A stretch of DNA of 6,702 bases from CAYMCV01 sp964389005 (lineage in GTDB: Bacteria; Bacillota; Clostridia; Lachnospirales; Lachnospiraceae), in contig CAYMCV010000124.1 in assembly GCA_964389005.1 (NCBI GenBank), positions 1 through 6,702 of the forward strand, given 5' to 3'. Positions 5,619 through 6,702 of this stretch are shown piece by piece (the stretch's first letter is position 1; each line of letters starts with the position of its first letter). Under the pieces are notes generated by a model. That model was given only the letters and a program-made list of their open reading frames with translations, searched no databases and was not told the DNA's origin. The position numbers and the translations under genes were made by a program.

Positions 5619-6459
5619 AACTCAGCAATCTCAATTCTTTGTTCAGACGTTCCATCTGGGTACCAAGTCCGCAATCGAAGATTCCTCCGTTTGTTTCAAT
5701 CATACAATGCCCTTTCGCAAGCGAAAAATCTTCGATAATTTCTATCATATCGGAGCCGACACCGGTTCCTTGTAACAGTTCCTTTTTTTTCATGCTGACA
5801 TACGCATAATCATCTTTCGAAACATGGATTAAGTAATTCTTTCCTGCCTCAATGTTTCCCATCGCCTGATTGATCAAGTGAACAACCAAACCGCGATATT
5901 CATCTAATTGTACTTCAAAAATATGCTCATAAATACCGGTAATGACATCTACAAACTTGGGTTCCAACTCATCGCTTTTGCGTCTGAAATCTTCTTCCAT
6001 CAAACGCATGCGTTCATTCAGTTCCCGTTCTTTCTCTTCAATCTCGTGTAAGGCTTCCGTTCTGCCGCATAAGTATCCTTCTTCTTTCGCTTTTGCCAAA
6101 ATCACTTCCGCATCAGCCCGCGCTTTTGCCAATATATTTTCTGCTTCCGCCGTCGCTTCTGCTTTCATACGTTGAAGCCTAGCTTCTTCTTCCTGATTTT
6201 TATCTTTTGCACTACCGGTTCGATTCTGGATGGGACTCCCGCTTTCAGCCGATTTCATTCCATCATCCTCTCCCAGCAATACCTCAACCTGTTGTGCATC
6301 AATTCCTTCCAGAAAAGCATCGGTAAAGTCGTCAACCGCATCCTCCTTCAACAATTCCGCAAGGCGCTCCAATTTCTGAGACACCAAATCATTACTGTTG
6401 ATGACCCGAACCTCTTCTTCCCTGATTACGTTTCCGGCTTTGATAAAATTACTAGACAA
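5605..6459 (-). CDS. fliH: Flagellar assembly protein FliH (regulator of FliI)
   Basis: FliH dimers bind and restrain the FliI ATPase and tether it to the C-ring and export gate. With the start at TTG 6459 the product has 284 residues (MSSNFIKAGNVIREEEVRVI). A variable N-terminal part (1-85) is followed by a long coiled coil rich in Ala/Glu/Lys (about 88-165; TAEAENILAKARADAEVILA at 103-122). The C-terminal V-ATPase E-subunit/FliH-like domain (about 166-284) includes DDYAYVSMKKKELL and GGIFDCGLGTQMERL near its end. The start follows from GGAGGT at 6470-6475 with a 10-base spacer; the upstream GTG at 6471 overlaps that site and is unlikely. The gene overlaps the fliG end by 8 bases and the fliI start by 14, so it sits in a tightly coupled fliGHI block. 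FliH is poorly conserved, so position supports the call as much as sequence. Confidence 0.92.
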   Translation of the reverse strand: MSSNFIKAGNVIREEEVRVINSNDLVSQKLERLAELLKEDAVDDFTDAFLEGIDAQQVEVLLGEDDGMKSAESGSPIQNRTGSAKDKNQEEEARLQRMKAEATAEAENILAKARADAEVILAKAKEEGYLCGRTEALHEIEEKERELNERMRLMEEDFRRKSDELEPKFVDVITGIYEHIFEVQLDEYRGLVVHLINQAMGNIEAGKNYLIHVSKDDYAYVSMKKKELLQGTGVGSDMIEIIEDFSLAKGHCMIETNGGIFDCGLGTQMERLNKELRLLSYGND

Positions 6460-6702
6460 CGATCTCGTCACCTCCGCCTCTGGAAATCACAATTTCACCC
6501 GAATCTTCGAGTTTTCGAATGGTATTGACAATCTTCTGCTGTGCTTCTTCGACATCTTTCATTCGAACAGGTCCCATGAATTCCATATCTTCACGTATCA
6601 TGACAGCCAATCGCTTGGACATATTGTTAAAGATTGCATTCTGAACTTCTTCATTGGACCCTTTCATTGCAATTGCCAAATCGTTATTATCGACGTCACG
6701 CA
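6452..6702 (-). CDS. fliG: Flagellar motor switch protein FliG, C-terminal part (gene enters from the right edge)
   Basis: This is the last 82 residues of FliG, the C-ring protein that contacts the stator and carries torque. The fragment is the FliG-C domain: DVDNNDLAIAMKGSNEEVQ, NAIFNNMSKRLAVMIREDME, then GPVRMKDVEEAQQKIVNTIR and a Gly-rich end RGGGDEIVV. Aligned by eye to Escherichia coli FliG, the torque residues Lys264, Arg281, Asp288, Asp289 and Arg297 correspond here to Lys13, Arg30, Glu37, Asp38 and Arg46 of the fragment. All charges are kept, with a conservative Asp-to-Glu at the 288 position. The TAG stop at 6452-6454 lies within the start of fliH. The N-terminal and middle domains are outside the window. 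Confidence 0.96.
   Translation of the reverse strand, partial: RDVDNNDLAIAMKGSNEEVQNAIFNNMSKRLAVMIREDMEFMGPVRMKDVEEAQQKIVNTIRKLEDSGEIVISRGGGDEIVV
6470..6475 (-). promoter_or_regulatory. Ribosome binding site pointing to a TTG start for fliH
   Basis: GGAGGT falls inside the last codons of fliG (its Gly-Gly-Gly-Asp end). It is 10 bases before TTG at 6459 but overlaps GTG at 6471, so a rare TTG initiation codon is the best fit. No ATG exists in this frame near the site. Confidence 0.7.

Overview
The window is a stretch of a flagellar/chemotaxis (fla/che) gene cluster, read entirely on the minus strand. Protein similarity to remembered FliG/FliI/FlgD/FlgE sequences, strong AGGAGG-type ribosome binding sites, moderate-to-low G+C and the gene order fliG-fliH-fliI-fliJ-(MotE/YlxF-like)-fliK-flgD-(TIGR02530-type protein)-flgE all point to a motile member of the Bacillota (class Clostridia). 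Lachnospiraceae is the most likely family, but this is an inference from recalled protein similarity and not a database result.

Layout in transcription order, right to left. The 3' end of fliG (6452-6702, switch-complex rotor protein) enters from the right edge. fliH (5605-6459, probable TTG start) and fliI (4308-5618) follow with short overlaps, then fliJ (3845-4300) and a membrane-anchored MotE/YlxF-like protein (2964-3842). These five genes are tightly packed and look translationally coupled. A 106-base gap (2858-2963) follows and carries a close match to a sigma-28/sigma-D flagellar promoter plus small inverted repeats. Then come fliK (1463-2857), flgD (710-1450) and a short flagellar-operon protein gene (292-689) interrupted by a 10-N assembly gap. 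A second gap of 83 bases (209-291) has small hairpins, and the 5' end of a hook/basal-body rod-family gene, most likely flgE, runs off the left edge.

How the genes work together. FliH, FliI and FliJ are the soluble ATPase side of the flagellar type III export apparatus. FliK measures hook length and switches export specificity. FlgD caps the growing hook, and FlgE is the hook subunit that FlgD helps polymerise. FliG is the torque-transmitting rotor ring. The MotE-like protein is probably a membrane-associated motor accessory. The window therefore covers the switch, export and hook-assembly stages.

I found no RNA genes, mobile elements, CRISPR arrays or terminators, and no plus-strand gene I believe. 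I do not see an undescribed system here. The items most worth checking are the internal sigma-28-like promoter before fliK, the frame-inconsistent N gap, the unusual charged segments of the MotE-like protein and FlgD, and the short leader hairpins.
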